The translations under genes were made by a program, and so were the position numbers. From Arthrobacter gandavensis (GTDB taxonomy: Bacteria; Actinomycetota; Actinomycetes; Actinomycetales; Micrococcaceae), in the NCBI RefSeq assembly GCF_015355785.1, contig NZ_JADKYW010000006.1, positions 640,936 to 704,935 of the forward strand: DNA of 64,000 bases, given 5' to 3'. The notes under the pieces were generated by a model. That model was not told the DNA's origin, did not search any database, and saw only the letters and a list, made by a program, of their open reading frames with translations. Below are positions 55,456 through 64,000 of this stretch, piece after piece (within the stretch, counting starts at the first letter, position 1; the number at the start of each line of letters is the position of its first letter).

Positions 55456-56835
55456 TTACTTTCCGAGAAGGGTGCGCGCTTCCGCGACCACCGTGATGGA
55501 GCCAATCACCAGGACACCGCCGCCGAGGTCGTTGTTTTCCTCGGCCTTGGCCACGGCCCACTCAATGGCATCATCGAGGGCCGGTTCAACCTGGATGTCC
55601 TCATCTGCGAAGCCTGCGTCCACCGCGTCCTGCACCAGTTCGCCGGCCGGAATGGCGCGCGGGGAACTGGACTGGGTGAGGCATACACCGGAGACAATGT
55701 CGCCGAGCACTTCACGCAGCTCAGCCAGGATGCCGACGGCGTCCTTCTCGCCCAGGATGCCCACCACCAGCACCAGGGAGGACAGATTGAACGCTTCAAG
55801 CACCGCCTGGGCGCTTGCCTTCGCTCCGGCCGGGTTATGCGCCGCGTCCACGATGATAGTGGGGGCGGTGCGCACCACCTCCAGGCGTCCCGGCGAGGTG
55901 ACGGTCTGGAAACCGGTACGCAGCAGCTTCGCGTCCAGTTCCTTGGCCCCTCCTCCAATGAAGGCTTCCAGCGCCGCGACGGCGACGGCCGCGTTCTGTG
56001 CCTGGTGTTCGCCGTGCAGCGGAACTAGGAGGTCCTCGTAGCGTCCGGCGAGTCCGTTGACGGTCACCATCTGCCCCCCGACAGCCATGGTGCGGGATTC
56101 GACGCCGAATTCAATGCCTTCGAAACGGAACGGAACTCCTGCTTCGGTGGCCTTCTCCAGCAGCACCTGTGCGGCCTCGACTGGCTGCGCAGCGCTGACC
56201 AGGAAGCCGTTTTCCTTGATAATTCCGGCTTTCTCAAAGGCGATGTCGGCGACGTCGTCTCCCAGCAGCTCGGTGTGGTCCAGCGAAATCGGGGTCACCA
56301 CGGAGACGGTCCCGTCCCCCACGTTGGTAGCATCGGTGATGCCGCCAAGGCCCACCTCGATCACGGCCACATCCACTGGTTCATCCGCGAAGACCGCGAA
56401 CGCCAGGATGGTCACACACTCAAAATACGTCAGGCGCGGTTCCCCCGCAGCGTCGAGTTCGGCGTCGACCATTTCAAGGTAGGGGCGGATTTCGTCCCAG
56501 ATGCGAACAAACGTCTCATCAGCAACGGGTTCACCGTCGATGCTGATCCGTTCAGTCACCTTGCTCAGGTGCGGGCTGGTGTAGCGGCCGGTGCGCAGCC
56601 CGTAGGCGCGCAGGCCGCCTTCGATCAGCCGCGCCGTCGAGGTTTTGCCGTTGGTACCGGTGATGTGGATGATCGGGAATGCCTTGTTGGGCTCGCCCAG
56701 GATTTCCATGGCACGGAAGAGCGGAGCCATGCGCGGCTCCATCTTGTTTTCCGGGGCCCGGCTGAGCAGTTCGGCGTAGACGCTCTCCACGGAGAAGCCG
56801 TCGATTGACCCCGAGGGGCCGTCTTGGGTGCTCAT
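55456..56835 (-). CDS. folC: Folylpolyglutamate synthase / dihydrofolate synthase
   Basis: 459 residues of the Mur-ligase-like FolC family, which adds glutamate residues to folates using ATP. The P-loop is HITGTNGKTSTARLIEGGL and the following folate-specific segments are GRYTSPHLSKVTERI, YFECVTILAFAVFAD, VIEVGLGGITDATNV and SLDHTELLGD. Its start overlaps the ileS stop (TGATG), pointing to coupling. Confidence 0.96.
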   Translation of the reverse strand: MSTQDGPSGSIDGFSVESVYAELLSRAPENKMEPRMAPLFRAMEILGEPNKAFPIIHITGTNGKTSTARLIEGGLRAYGLRTGRYTSPHLSKVTERISIDGEPVADETFVRIWDEIRPYLEMVDAELDAAGEPRLTYFECVTILAFAVFADEPVDVAVIEVGLGGITDATNVGDGTVSVVTPISLDHTELLGDDVADIAFEKAGIIKENGFLVSAAQPVEAAQVLLEKATEAGVPFRFEGIEFGVESRTMAVGGQMVTVNGLAGRYEDLLVPLHGEHQAQNAAVAVAALEAFIGGGAKELDAKLLRTGFQTVTSPGRLEVVRTAPTIIVDAAHNPAGAKASAQAVLEAFNLSSLVLVVGILGEKDAVGILAELREVLGDIVSGVCLTQSSSPRAIPAGELVQDAVDAGFADEDIQVEPALDDAIEWAVAKAEENNDLGGGVLVIGSITVVAEARTLLGK

Positions 56836-59800
56836 CAGATCTTCTCCACGGTCACGGTGAAAGCTTCGGTGTCATTGTCCGGGGTTTCCGGGGAAACCGT
56901 AACCACCAGCTCGCCGGTCAGTGTCTCGGCCTTGACCAGGTCCGCGTTGGTCTCCAACGCGGCAGCTTCCCCGGCCCCGGTGCTCACCGTGGTGCGGATA
57001 CGGTCACTGATGTGCAGGTCTGCGTCGCGGCGCGCCTGCTGGATGGCGCGGATCGCATCGCGGGCAGTGCCCTCTGCGGCCAGCTCCGCGGTGACCTCCG
57101 TGTTCAGGACCAGGAAGCCGCCGCCGGGCAGGACCGCGACTGCCTTCGCGGACTCACCCTCGCGGGATTCGACGACGGTCTCCAGGGTGTATTCATGCGG
57201 TTCCAGATCCAGGCCGCCGGCCGTTACCGTGCCGTCCTCCGCTACGGACCAGTCCCCCGTTTTGGAGGCCTTGATGGCCGTCTGCACGTTCTTGCCCAGC
57301 CGCGGACCGGCGGCCCGGGCGTTGACGACAAGCTTCTGAGTGATTCCGAACTCGGCGGGGTCAGCGGAGCCCGCCTCAACCAGGCGCACGGACTTCAGGT
57401 TCAGTTCATCCGCGATGATCGCCGCGAACTGGCCCTGCAGAGCCTCGGCGTCAGGTGCCACCACGGTCATCTCGGACAGCGGCAGCCGCACCCGGAGGTT
57501 GGCGGCCTTGCGCAGCGAAGACCCGACGGACGCGATCTTCCGGGTCAGGTCCATGCGGGCCACCAGGTCCGGAACCCGGGGGAAGGCGCCGGCTTCGGGC
57601 CAGTCCGTCAGGTGCACGGAGCGCCCGCCAGTCAGCCCGCGCCAGATCTCCTCCGTGACCAGAGGCAGCAGCGGGGCAGCGACGCGGCAGAGCGCTTCGA
57701 GGCAGGTGTAAAGGACGTCGAAGGCCTGGGTGTCTTCTTCGAAGAAGCGGGTGCGGCTGCGGCGGACGTACCAGTTGGTGAGCGTGTCCATGTAGGCGCG
57801 CAGCATTTCGCAGGCGACGGACACGTCATAGGTGTCCAGCGCCGTCGTCATGTTCCGGATGAGGTCGCCGGTGGCGGCCAGCATGTAGGTGTCCAGCGGT
57901 TCGGTGGATTCGTGCCGGAGGGTTGCCTCGTAACCGGTGCCGCTGTTCGCGGCGTTGGTGTAGAGCGTGAAGAAGTGCCACACGTTCCACAGCGGCAGGA
58001 TGACCTGGCGGACGCCGTCGCGGATTCCCTGTTCGGTGACAACCAGGTTGCCTCCGCGCAGGATCGGCGAAGCCATCAGGAACCAGCGCATGGCGTCGGA
58101 ACCGTCACGGTCCAGGACTTCGGACACGTCCGGGTAGTTCTGCAGCGACTTGGACATCTTCTGTCCGTCCGAGCCGAGGACGATCCCGTGGCTGATGACA
58201 TTACGGAACGCCGGGCGGTCGAAGAGCGCCGTGGCAAGGATGTGCAGGGTGTAGAACCAGCCGCGGGTCTGGCCGATGTACTCCACGATGAAGTCGCCCG
58301 GGTTGTGGTGCTCGAACCAGTCGGCGTTCTCATGCGGGTAGTGCACCTGGGCGTACGGCATCGAGCCGGAGTCGAACCAGACGTCCAGCACGTCCTCGAC
58401 GCGGCGCATGGTGGACTTGCCGGTCGGGTCATCCGGGTTGGGGCGCGTCAGCTCATCGATGAACGGGCGGTGCAGGTCCGGCTGGCCTTCCTTGTTCAGC
58501 GGCAGCCGGCCAAAGTCCGCTTCCATCTCCGCGAGGGAACCGTAGACATCCGTGCGCGGATACTTGGGGTCATCCGAAATCCATACCGGGATGGGGCTGC
58601 CCCAGTACCGGTTGCGGCTGATCGACCAGTCACGGGCGTTCTCCAGCCACTTGCCGAACTGGCCGTCCTTGACGTTCTCCGGGATCCAGTTGATCTCCTG
58701 GTTCAGCTCGATCATGCGGTCCTTGATCTTGGTGACCTCGACGAACCAGGAGGAAACAGCCTTGTAGATCAGCGGGTTCCGGCAGCGCCAGCAGTGCGGG
58801 TAGGAGTGCTCATAGCTGGCCTGGCGCAGCAGGCGGCCCTCGGACTTCAGCTCGCGGGTGATCGGCTTGTTGGCATCGAAGACCTGCAGTCCGGCGATTT
58901 CAGAGAGCGGTCCCTCACCGAACATGGGCAGGAACTTGCCGCCCTCATCCACGGAGAGGATGACGGGGATGCCGTTGGCTTCGCAGACCTTCTGGTCATC
59001 CTCACCGTAGGCCGGAGCCTGGTGGACGATGCCGGTGCCGTCGGTGGTGGTCACGTAGTCGGCCACGACGATCCGCCAGGCATTCGCGGTGCCCCACTTG
59101 TCGGCGTCGGCGTAGTAGTCCCAGAGCGGAACGTAGCGCAGGCCTTCGAGTTCCTTGCCGGTGTGCACGGCAGTGACAGCGGCACGCGCGGCATCGGCGT
59201 CGGCGTACCCCAGGTCCTTGGCGTAGGAGGCAACCAGGTCCTCAGCCAGCAGGAAGCGGCCTCCGGCGGCCGTTCCCTGATCCAGCAGGGTGCCGTTGGG
59301 TCCGGCGGGCACGACGGAGTAGCGAACGTCCGGCCCGACGGCGAGGGCCATGTTGGTGGGCAGGGTCCACGGGGTGGTGGTCCAGGCGATCGCGTTGACG
59401 CCCTCGAGCTCGGCGGAGAGCACGTTGTCCCCGGCGATGATCGGGAAGGTTACCGTGACGGTCTGGTCCTGGCGCATCTTGTAGACGTCGTCGTCCATGC
59501 GCAGCTCGTGGTTGGACAGGGGCGTCTCGTCCTTCCAGCAGTACGGGAGCACCCGGAAGCCGCTGTAGGTGAGGCCCTTTTCATGCAGGGTCTTGAACGC
59601 CCAGATGACCGACTCCATGTACTCGACGTTGAGCGTCTTGTAGTCATTCTCGAAGTCCACCCAGCGGGCCTGGCGGGTCACGTAGTCCTGCCACTCGCCG
59701 GCGTACTTCATGACCGAGGCGCGGCAGGCATCGTTGAACTTGTCGATGCCCATCTTCTCGATCTGGACCTTGTCGCTCATGCCGAGCTGCTTCATGGCCT

Positions 59801-60131
59801 CAAGTTCGGCGGGCAGGCCGTGGGTGTCCCAGCCAAACCGGCGCTCGACGCGGTGTCCGCGCTGGGTCTGGTAGCGGGCCACCAGGTCCTTGACGTAGCC
59901 GGTCAGCAGGTGGCCGTAGTGCGGCAGGCCGTTGGCGAAGGGAGGGCCGTCGTAGAAGACGAACTCGTTGGAGCCGTCTTCGCCCGCGGGCCGGGCATCG
60001 ATGGAGGCCTGGAAGGTGCCGTCCTGATCCCAGTACTTCAGGACCCGCTCTTCGATCTCGGGGAACCTGGGTGAGGAGGCTGCTGCTTCGGCGGAATCGC
60101 CCGTGGAGGCCTTGGGGTAGATCTGTGGCAT
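56835..60131 (-). CDS. ileS: Isoleucine--tRNA ligase, long HYGH-type
   Basis: A 1098-residue class I synthetase with the HIGH-type motif as HYGH in [18 protein letters not shown] and KMSKS in [13 protein letters not shown], plus an editing domain and a long C-terminal anticodon domain. The HYGH variant and the length place it in the eukaryote-like IleRS type 2, which as a group is naturally insensitive to mupirocin. ATG 60131 (MPQIYPKAS) follows AGGA at 8 nt; ATG 60140 is close and also possible. A T-box leader lies upstream. Confidence 0.96.
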   Translation of the reverse strand: MPQIYPKASTGDSAEAAASSPRFPEIEERVLKYWDQDGTFQASIDARPAGEDGSNEFVFYDGPPFANGLPHYGHLLTGYVKDLVARYQTQRGHRVERRFGWDTHGLPAELEAMKQLGMSDKVQIEKMGIDKFNDACRASVMKYAGEWQDYVTRQARWVDFENDYKTLNVEYMESVIWAFKTLHEKGLTYSGFRVLPYCWKDETPLSNHELRMDDDVYKMRQDQTVTVTFPIIAGDNVLSAELEGVNAIAWTTTPWTLPTNMALAVGPDVRYSVVPAGPNGTLLDQGTAAGGRFLLAEDLVASYAKDLGYADADAARAAVTAVHTGKELEGLRYVPLWDYYADADKWGTANAWRIVVADYVTTTDGTGIVHQAPAYGEDDQKVCEANGIPVILSVDEGGKFLPMFGEGPLSEIAGLQVFDANKPITRELKSEGRLLRQASYEHSYPHCWRCRNPLIYKAVSSWFVEVTKIKDRMIELNQEINWIPENVKDGQFGKWLENARDWSISRNRYWGSPIPVWISDDPKYPRTDVYGSLAEMEADFGRLPLNKEGQPDLHRPFIDELTRPNPDDPTGKSTMRRVEDVLDVWFDSGSMPYAQVHYPHENADWFEHHNPGDFIVEYIGQTRGWFYTLHILATALFDRPAFRNVISHGIVLGSDGQKMSKSLQNYPDVSEVLDRDGSDAMRWFLMASPILRGGNLVVTEQGIRDGVRQVILPLWNVWHFFTLYTNAANSGTGYEATLRHESTEPLDTYMLAATGDLIRNMTTALDTYDVSVACEMLRAYMDTLTNWYVRRSRTRFFEEDTQAFDVLYTCLEALCRVAAPLLPLVTEEIWRGLTGGRSVHLTDWPEAGAFPRVPDLVARMDLTRKIASVGSSLRKAANLRVRLPLSEMTVVAPDAEALQGQFAAIIADELNLKSVRLVEAGSADPAEFGITQKLVVNARAAGPRLGKNVQTAIKASKTGDWSVAEDGTVTAGGLDLEPHEYTLETVVESREGESAKAVAVLPGGGFLVLNTEVTAELAAEGTARDAIRAIQQARRDADLHISDRIRTTVSTGAGEAAALETNADLVKAETLTGELVVTVSPETPDNDTEAFTVTVEKI

Positions 60132-60395
60132 GTTCGTCATCCTGGTAGCGGCAAGTGAATCTGGCTGTAAAGACAGGATGCAAGGGCGAACTTTTCCTGC
60201 GCGAACGCCGGGGATAAGCCGCGGTACCACCTCGCTTGCCGCCGTCGTACTCCCGTTGCTGGCGGGTGGGCGACGGCTGCCGCTCATTGACTGCTGTGAC
60301 GGGCTTACCCGTCCGGTTCTACTGGGCGCCGGGATCGGCACTGTTCTTCCGGAAGCTCACCGGTGATGGCCGGGTCAAAGCTGCTTGGGCCAGTT
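60132..60395 (-). promoter_or_regulatory. T-box riboswitch leader of ileS
   Basis: In minus orientation the conserved T-box core AGGTGGTACCGCGG lies at 60232-60219. Upstream are the Stem I features: an Ile codon ATC at 60335-60333 as likely specifier, then CAGTAGAACCGGACGGG, the T-box signature that follows the specifier. It senses uncharged tRNA-Ile. The core is ~90 nt from the ATG and no clear intrinsic terminator with T-run separates them, so control is probably at translation, as in other actinobacterial ileS T-boxes. Confidence 0.88.
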
Positions 60396-60440
60396 TAGGC
60401 CACGGCCGGGGCGTCTGTCGAAGCCCCGGCCCGCCGCGGC

Positions 60441-61184
60441 CTAGCGGCGGATGACCTTGTGCTGCGCGGCCTGTGCCACCGGGCGGATGACTACCTGGTC
60501 AAGGTTGACGTGGTGCGGCGCGTTCAGGGCGTAGGCCATGACGTCCGCGACATCCCCGGCCGTGAGCGGCTTTGCGACGCCGGCGTAGATCTTCTCGGCC
60601 GCAGCGGGGTCGCCGAGCCGGTTCAGGGAGAACTCTTCGGTCTTGACCATGCCGGGCAGAATCTCGATGACGCGCACGTTGTGCTGGGCCTCTTCCAGCC
60701 GCAGTGCCTGGGTCAGTGCTTCTTCTCCGGCCTTGGCAGCACAGTAGCCCGCTCCGCCTTCGTAGGCTGCGAGAGCGGCGGTGGAGGTCAGCATGAGGAT
60801 GGATCCTTCGCCGTTTTTCCGCAGCGCGGGCAGGAAGGCCTGCGTGACGTTCAGCGCGCCAAGGACGTTGACGTTGTACATCCGGACCCAGTCCTCCGGA
60901 TTGCCGGTGGCCACCGGGTCCATTCCGAATGCGCCGCCTGCGTTGTTCACGATGGCGTCCACTCCCCCGTCGGCCAGCACGGTCTGGGCCATGGCATCCA
61001 CGGACTCACGGTCGGTGACGTCGCAGGCGATGACCCGGGCGCCGGTTTCCTCTGCGAGGTCTTTCAGCCGGTCTTCCCGCCGGGCGACGGCGACTACGTC
61101 CCAGCCTGTCTGCCGCAGGGCACGGACCGCTGCCGCACCGATTCCCGAGCTTGCTCCGGTTACTACCACGCGCTTGTTTGTCAT
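60441..61184 (-). CDS. Short-chain dehydrogenase/reductase (classical SDR)
   Basis: 247 residues with the cofactor motif VVVTGASSGIGAAAVRAL, the NNAG strand (VDAIVNNAGGAFG), the catalytic Ser in MLTSTAALAAYEG and the YxxxK in GYCAAKAGEEAL. It reduces or oxidises an alcohol/ketone using NAD(P)(H); YdfG/serine-dehydrogenase-like members are close in plan, but the substrate is not known. ATG 61184 is preferred to in-frame upstream sequence that runs into repeats. Confidence 0.9.
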   Translation of the reverse strand: MTNKRVVVTGASSGIGAAAVRALRQTGWDVVAVARREDRLKDLAEETGARVIACDVTDRESVDAMAQTVLADGGVDAIVNNAGGAFGMDPVATGNPEDWVRMYNVNVLGALNVTQAFLPALRKNGEGSILMLTSTAALAAYEGGAGYCAAKAGEEALTQALRLEEAQHNVRVIEILPGMVKTEEFSLNRLGDPAAAEKIYAGVAKPLTAGDVADVMAYALNAPHHVNLDQVVIRPVAQAAQHKVIRR

Positions 61185-61266
61185 GACGGCTACCCTAGCG
61201 AACCGCCGTCCCGTTGACGTGGCTGCGCGTCGTGCTGTGTCGCGGCCGAGGTGTTCTGCGTGGCAC

Positions 61267-61414
61267 GGTTTCCCAGCCACCGTTGCTGGTGTGGCCGCCG
61301 GGGTCCGCGCCCGCGCGGTTTCCCAGCCACCGTTGCTGGTGTGGCCGCCGGGGTCCGCGCCCGCGCGGTTTCCCAGCCTCCGTTGCTGGTGTGGCCCTCG
61401 GGGGTCCCATCCGT
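61267..61414. repeat. 50-bp tandem repeats (2 full units plus a related third)
   Basis: Units start at 61267, 61317 and 61367, each beginning GGTTTCCCAGCC. The first two are identical over 50 bp; the third diverges near its end and reads on to CCCATCCGT at 61414. Each unit contains the short hairpin CCAGC-N7-GCTGG. The repeats fill most of the 297-bp gap between the SDR and DUF559 genes; no reading frame in them looks like a gene. Confidence 0.9.
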
Positions 61415-61481
61415 AGCCATGCTTAACGACGGTTGGGATTCAGTGCGCGCTGTGGGTCCGCGCGACTCAGGAACTGAGGAT

Positions 61482-62303
61482 TCAGGCTCGGGCCAAGGCG
61501 GCACGGACCAGACGGATGAACTCTTCCGGGCTGCGCAGGATCATCTCCGCTGTGATGCGCAGGGTTTTGTATCCACGGGCGGTGGCCTGGTTCCATCGGG
61601 CCCGGTCATTCCGGTACTCAGTACGGCCGCTGTGGAACTCGTACCCGTCCAGCTCGATGATGAGCCGGCCTCCGACCAGGAAATCCACACGTCCTACGCC
61701 GTCGACCAACACCTCTCTCTGGACCGGGAACCCCGCTGCGCACAGATGGTAGCGGGCACAAACTTCCAGCGGAGAGGCCGTCTTCCGGCTTATTCCCTCC
61801 AGAAGTGCACGAACCCGCCAGTCCTGAGGCCGGTCGAAGGCATGGATGAGGGCGGCCTTCGAGACAGCGTTACGGGCGACGGCTGATTCGGCTATCACCA
61901 GGGCCTGCAGCGGAGGAAGACACCGAAAGGCGTCCAGGACGACGGCCGTCGGTAAACACACCAGTCTCGCCGCCGACCTTCTACCCCGATGCAGCCGGAT
62001 TTCGGGAACGTCGACCATCTTGTCTGCCCGCAGGTGGAGCACCTCCGGCGGTTCCAGAACCCACCAGCCTTGAAGTTGCGCAGCGGAGACACAGGTCAGG
62101 GAGGTACCCAGCGAGGCGGCGGCAACCAGCTCAGCCGGTGCGCCTTCTAGCCTGTAGTACCCGCGGCCAGCGCGCTGCAGGACGCCACCGCGATGTACAG
62201 CCGCAACCTTCGAACGGCCAAACCCGTTGGCTGCGAGCGCACCGACGCTGACTACCCCGTAGTGCGCCCGGCACACTGCTTCTATCGGATCTACCGTTTC
62301 CAT
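61482..62303 (-). CDS. DUF559 (Vsr-like endonuclease) protein with AbiEi-type N-terminus
   Basis: 273 residues. The N-terminal ~90 resemble the winged-helix/AbiEi-type part of type IV toxin-antitoxin antitoxins (VSVGALAANGFGRSKVAAVH, YYRLEG). The C-terminal domain is DUF559, a PD-(D/E)xK-like fold related to very-short-patch-repair endonucleases: GVGRVDFLVGGRLIIELDGY, followed by EFH and EYRNDRARWN. The Asp and E-x-D residues are intact. No toxin partner is adjacent. The role is unknown; defence or DNA repair are guesses. It is flanked by the 48-bp related repeats at 61367 and 62444. Confidence 0.75.
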   Translation of the reverse strand: METVDPIEAVCRAHYGVVSVGALAANGFGRSKVAAVHRGGVLQRAGRGYYRLEGAPAELVAAASLGTSLTCVSAAQLQGWWVLEPPEVLHLRADKMVDVPEIRLHRGRRSAARLVCLPTAVVLDAFRCLPPLQALVIAESAVARNAVSKAALIHAFDRPQDWRVRALLEGISRKTASPLEVCARYHLCAAGFPVQREVLVDGVGRVDFLVGGRLIIELDGYEFHSGRTEYRNDRARWNQATARGYKTLRITAEMILRSPEEFIRLVRAALARA

Positions 62304-62443
62304 CGCCTGCACCGTCCCAGCCTGACCGACTGAACGGTCCCGTGCGCCGTCGGGCGGCCTTGTGTGGATTGCCAGGGCATTCCGGCCCGAAGGAGACCGT
62401 CTGTGCAGGGACGGAGGACGCCGATACGGGGCTCAAACTTCAC

Positions 62444-62491
62444 GGTTTCCCACCGCTGGTTACGTGTGCCGGCAGGCGGGACCCCATCCGT
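62444..62491. repeat. Diverged 48-bp copy of the repeat unit
   Basis: It begins GGTTTCCCA and ends CCCATCCGT, as does the third unit at 61367-61414, with the same 48-bp length and orientation and a variable interior. The two copies bracket the DUF559 gene as direct repeats. Confidence 0.55.
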
Positions 62492-62577
62492 CCCGGCCGC
62501 AACGAGGACGGGGAACCTGCGCAAGCCTGCTTGGAAGCCAGCATGGTCACCCCGTGCCCTCGGCCGCAGGACGCCCT

Positions 62578-62685
62578 GACCGGACACCGGCACCGGACCG
62601 GACCGGACCGGACCGGCACCGGACCGGACCGGCACCGGACCGGCACCGGCACCGGCACTGGACCGGACACCGGCGCCGGACCACG
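62578..62685. repeat. Low-complexity tandem array of GACCG / GCACCG units
   Basis: About 20 units of 5 and 6 bp alternate irregularly over ~105 bp (e.g. CCGGACCGGACCGG, CCGGCACCGGCACCGG). The array could fold into long imperfect hairpins because CCGG is self-complementary. Confidence 0.85.
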
Positions 62686-62789
62686 GGGAACCTGCGCCCG
62701 CCGGCACGGGTCCCCCTCACAGTCGGCTCGGGACGCCGGAACCGGACCCCGGAACCGGACCAGGGAGAACGCTGTGCGAAGCTTGTTCC

Positions 62790-63233
62790 ATGCCGCGCGC
62801 CGACAAAATCCCAGCCTGGGCCCGCCGCACGGGCATTGAAGTTTCCGGCTGGACCCTGATCGCTCTCGGCGCTGCCGCTCTGGTCTTGCCTGGTCCCGGC
62901 CTGCTGATGCTCGTCGCCGGGCTTGCGATCCTTTCCCTGCGTTACGCCTGGGCTGACAGGTGGCTGCACCCGGTGAAGGTCCAGGCCTACCGCGCTGCTG
63001 AACAGGGCGTGCGGTCCTGGGTCCGGATCGTGATCGCGCTCGCCGGTGCCCTGACCCTGATCGCCGCCGGCATCACCTGGGGCCTCTGGCGCAGTGTTCC
63101 CGCCTGGTGGCCGCTGGAAGAGCGCTGGTGGCTCCCGGGCGGCTGGACCACCGGCACCGCCCTCATCCTCTCCGGCTGCATCGCCATTGCCCTAGTGGGC
63201 TACAGCTATGTGAGGTTCAGGCCCAGCAAATAG
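62790..63233 (+). CDS. PGPGW-family (TIGR02611-like) membrane protein
   Basis: A 147-residue protein with four hydrophobic segments. The first pair has the family motif LVLPGPGLLMLVAGLAILSL; the third is IVIALAGALTLIAAGITWGL and the last ALILSGCIAIALVGYSYV. Short, membrane-embedded; function unknown. ATG 62790. Its 3' end overlaps the convergent DUF488 gene by 28 bp. Confidence 0.82.
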   Translation: MPRADKIPAWARRTGIEVSGWTLIALGAAALVLPGPGLLMLVAGLAILSLRYAWADRWLHPVKVQAYRAAEQGVRSWVRIVIALAGALTLIAAGITWGLWRSVPAWWPLEERWWLPGGWTTGTALILSGCIAIALVGYSYVRFRPSK

Positions 63234-63562
63234 CTCCTCAGCACCAGTGCCTGATTTTCCTGCTCATTCCGGGCGCCGAAGAGAAGCACGGTATCCGGCC
63301 GGGAAGCGCAGGCGGCAGCGAAGCCGACTACCGCACCGTTGCCTTCCAACTCCCGGACATACCGCCCGGTGAAGCCTTGCCAGCGCTCGGGCCGGTGCCC
63401 GAACCATTCCCGCAGCCCGGTACTCGGGGCCGCATCCTTGAACCACTCGTCAAGCTCCGCCCGTTCCTTGGAGACCCCGCGGGGCCAGAGCCTGTCCACC
63501 AGCACCCGGAAGCCGCCGTCGGGCTCTGCGTAGATGCGCCGCGCGCGCCTGGGACGGATCAA
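63206..63562 (-). CDS. DUF488-family protein
   Basis: Residues RIYAEPDGGFRVLVDRLWPR then GVSKERAELDEWFKD are the DUF488 signature; later FGHRPERWQGFTGRYVREL and TVLLFGARNEQENQALVL complete the domain. Usual length is ~115-125 residues. The start is uncertain: TTG 63562 gives 118 residues, but upstream in-frame GTG codons (63637, 63658) are possible and no ribosome site decides. The stop overlaps the PGPGW gene by 28 bp, tail to tail. Function unknown. Confidence 0.82.
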   Translation of the reverse strand: MIRPRRARRIYAEPDGGFRVLVDRLWPRGVSKERAELDEWFKDAAPSTGLREWFGHRPERWQGFTGRYVRELEGNGAVVGFAAACASRPDTVLLFGARNEQENQALVLRSYLLGLNLT

Positions 63563-63676
63563 TTTCAGCCATGTAACGGACGCTAGGCCGTCCCGCCAGC
63601 ACCCGGAAGGGAAGCAGACTTCCGCCGCCCGCGACACAGACGACGGCGGCACCGGCACCCATGGGAGAATGGCACC

Positions 63677-64000
63677 ATGGCTGACAATATCCCGGGCACA
63701 GACACGCCCGCTGCGACCGTTTCCGTACCTGACAAACCCGCCCTGGAGGGGCTGGAAGAGACCCTGAGCCGCCGCTGGCGCGAGGAAGGCACCTACGCCT
63801 TCAACCCGGACACCGTCCGGGACGAGGTCTACTCGATCGACACGCCCCCACCGACCGCTTCCGGTTCACTGCACGTGGGACACATGTTCTCCTACACCCA
63901 GACCGACGTCCTGGCCCGCTACCAGCGCATGAAGGGAAAGAACGTCTTCTACCCCATGGGGTGGGATGACAACGGCCTGCCCACCGAACGCCGGGTGCAG
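63677..64000 (+). CDS. valS: Valine--tRNA ligase, N-terminal part (runs off window)
   Basis: The first 108 residues of ValRS. After a short variable start come [17 protein letters not shown], the ATP-binding motif [17 protein letters not shown] (HVGH, the HIGH box) and [19 protein letters not shown], typical of actinobacterial ValRS. ATG 63677 with GGGAGAA upstream. The remainder lies beyond the window. Confidence 0.95.
   Translation, partial: MADNIPGTDTPAATVSVPDKPALEGLEETLSRRWREEGTYAFNPDTVRDEVYSIDTPPPTASGSLHVGHMFSYTQTDVLARYQRMKGKNVFYPMGWDDNGLPTERRVQ

Larger units (their letters stand above)
62304..62789. other. 486-bp gene-free region with low-complexity ACCGG tract
   Basis: It contains the 48-bp repeat copy (62444-62491) and, from about 62578 to 62685, an irregular tandem array of GACCG and GCACCG units. 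Sequence composition differs from coding DNA around it. No convincing gene. Confidence 0.75.

Noticed and set aside
56805-60074. A 1089-codon open frame on the plus strand opposite ileS
   Set aside because: It is the antisense shadow of a high-GC gene; the minus strand has unmistakable IleRS motifs and the plus frame has no recognisable domain.
61267-61414. CRISPR-like array
   Set aside because: The 50-bp units are directly adjacent with no spacers, and no cas genes are present.
61482-62303. A complete AbiE-type toxin-antitoxin pair
   Set aside because: Only the AbiEi-like N-terminus is present, fused to DUF559; no AbiEii nucleotidyltransferase gene lies on either side.
62342-62859. Coding frames across the ACCGG tract
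   Set aside because: They are open in several frames only because the repeat lacks stops; composition is low-complexity and unlike proteins.

Overview
The window is high-GC chromosomal DNA with GC-rich third codon positions. Its gene content and order (ileS-folC-DUF4233-ndk; rne / rplU-rpmA / obg-proB-proA / nadD-rsfS; class Ib nrdHIEF; actinobacterial-type LexA boxes; an ileS T-box; an LAxTG-type sortase signal) point to an actinobacterium of the Micrococcaceae, most like Arthrobacter. No plasmid, prophage or biosynthetic cluster is visible. The organism call is inference from gene content.

Left part (1-17.5 kb) is accessory and metabolic: a truncated winged-helix gene, a thioesterase with a lipoate/biotin-ligase-like gene, three unrelated aldo/keto reductases, a VOC protein, a cation/proton antiporter, a GNAT enzyme, a YbaK deacylase, a CGNR regulator, a VanY-type carboxypeptidase, a flavin amine oxidase, a lipoprotein and ArfB. 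An SOS module sits here: two near-identical LexA boxes precede an SRAP gene with a divergent small gene, and umuDC. Between them lies a uridine-kinase-like pseudogene truncated at its 5' end and frameshifted by an exact 10-bp tandem duplication. The UmuD homologue has Arg where the catalytic Lys is expected.

Middle part (17.5-40.8 kb): a 1560-residue secreted protein (two lamin-tail domains, a calcineurin-like phosphoesterase, LAATG anchor), the nrdHIEF operon with NrdR-box-like sites and a 14-bp tandem repeat, a LysR regulator, a FUSC transporter, an App1-type phosphatase, and a complete IS3/IS150-type element sitting in the loop of an older intrinsic terminator. Then come a fatty-acid desaturase, a patatin gene that has lost its middle, an autoregulated-looking and leaderless MerR/TipA regulator, a coupled PLP-enzyme/sugar-lactone-oxidase pair, a DHA2 exporter, a YhhN (lysoplasmalogenase) fragment, a NUDIX-NYN fusion and a saccharopine-dehydrogenase-like gene.

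Right part (40.8-64 kb) is mainly core: two tRNA-Ala(GGC) genes, rsfS, nadD, proA, proB, obg, rpmA, rplU, rne, a VKOR membrane protein, ndk, folC, a long HYGH-type ileS under a T-box, an SDR, and the start of valS. Between ileS and valS lies a patch with 50-bp tandem repeats, a DUF559/AbiEi-like gene flanked by related 48-bp direct repeats, and a low-complexity ACCGG tract. I found no unmistakably new system. The best candidates for novelty are this repeat-bounded DUF559 cassette, the SOS-box-linked small gene, the K-to-R UmuD and the IS inserted into a terminator loop.
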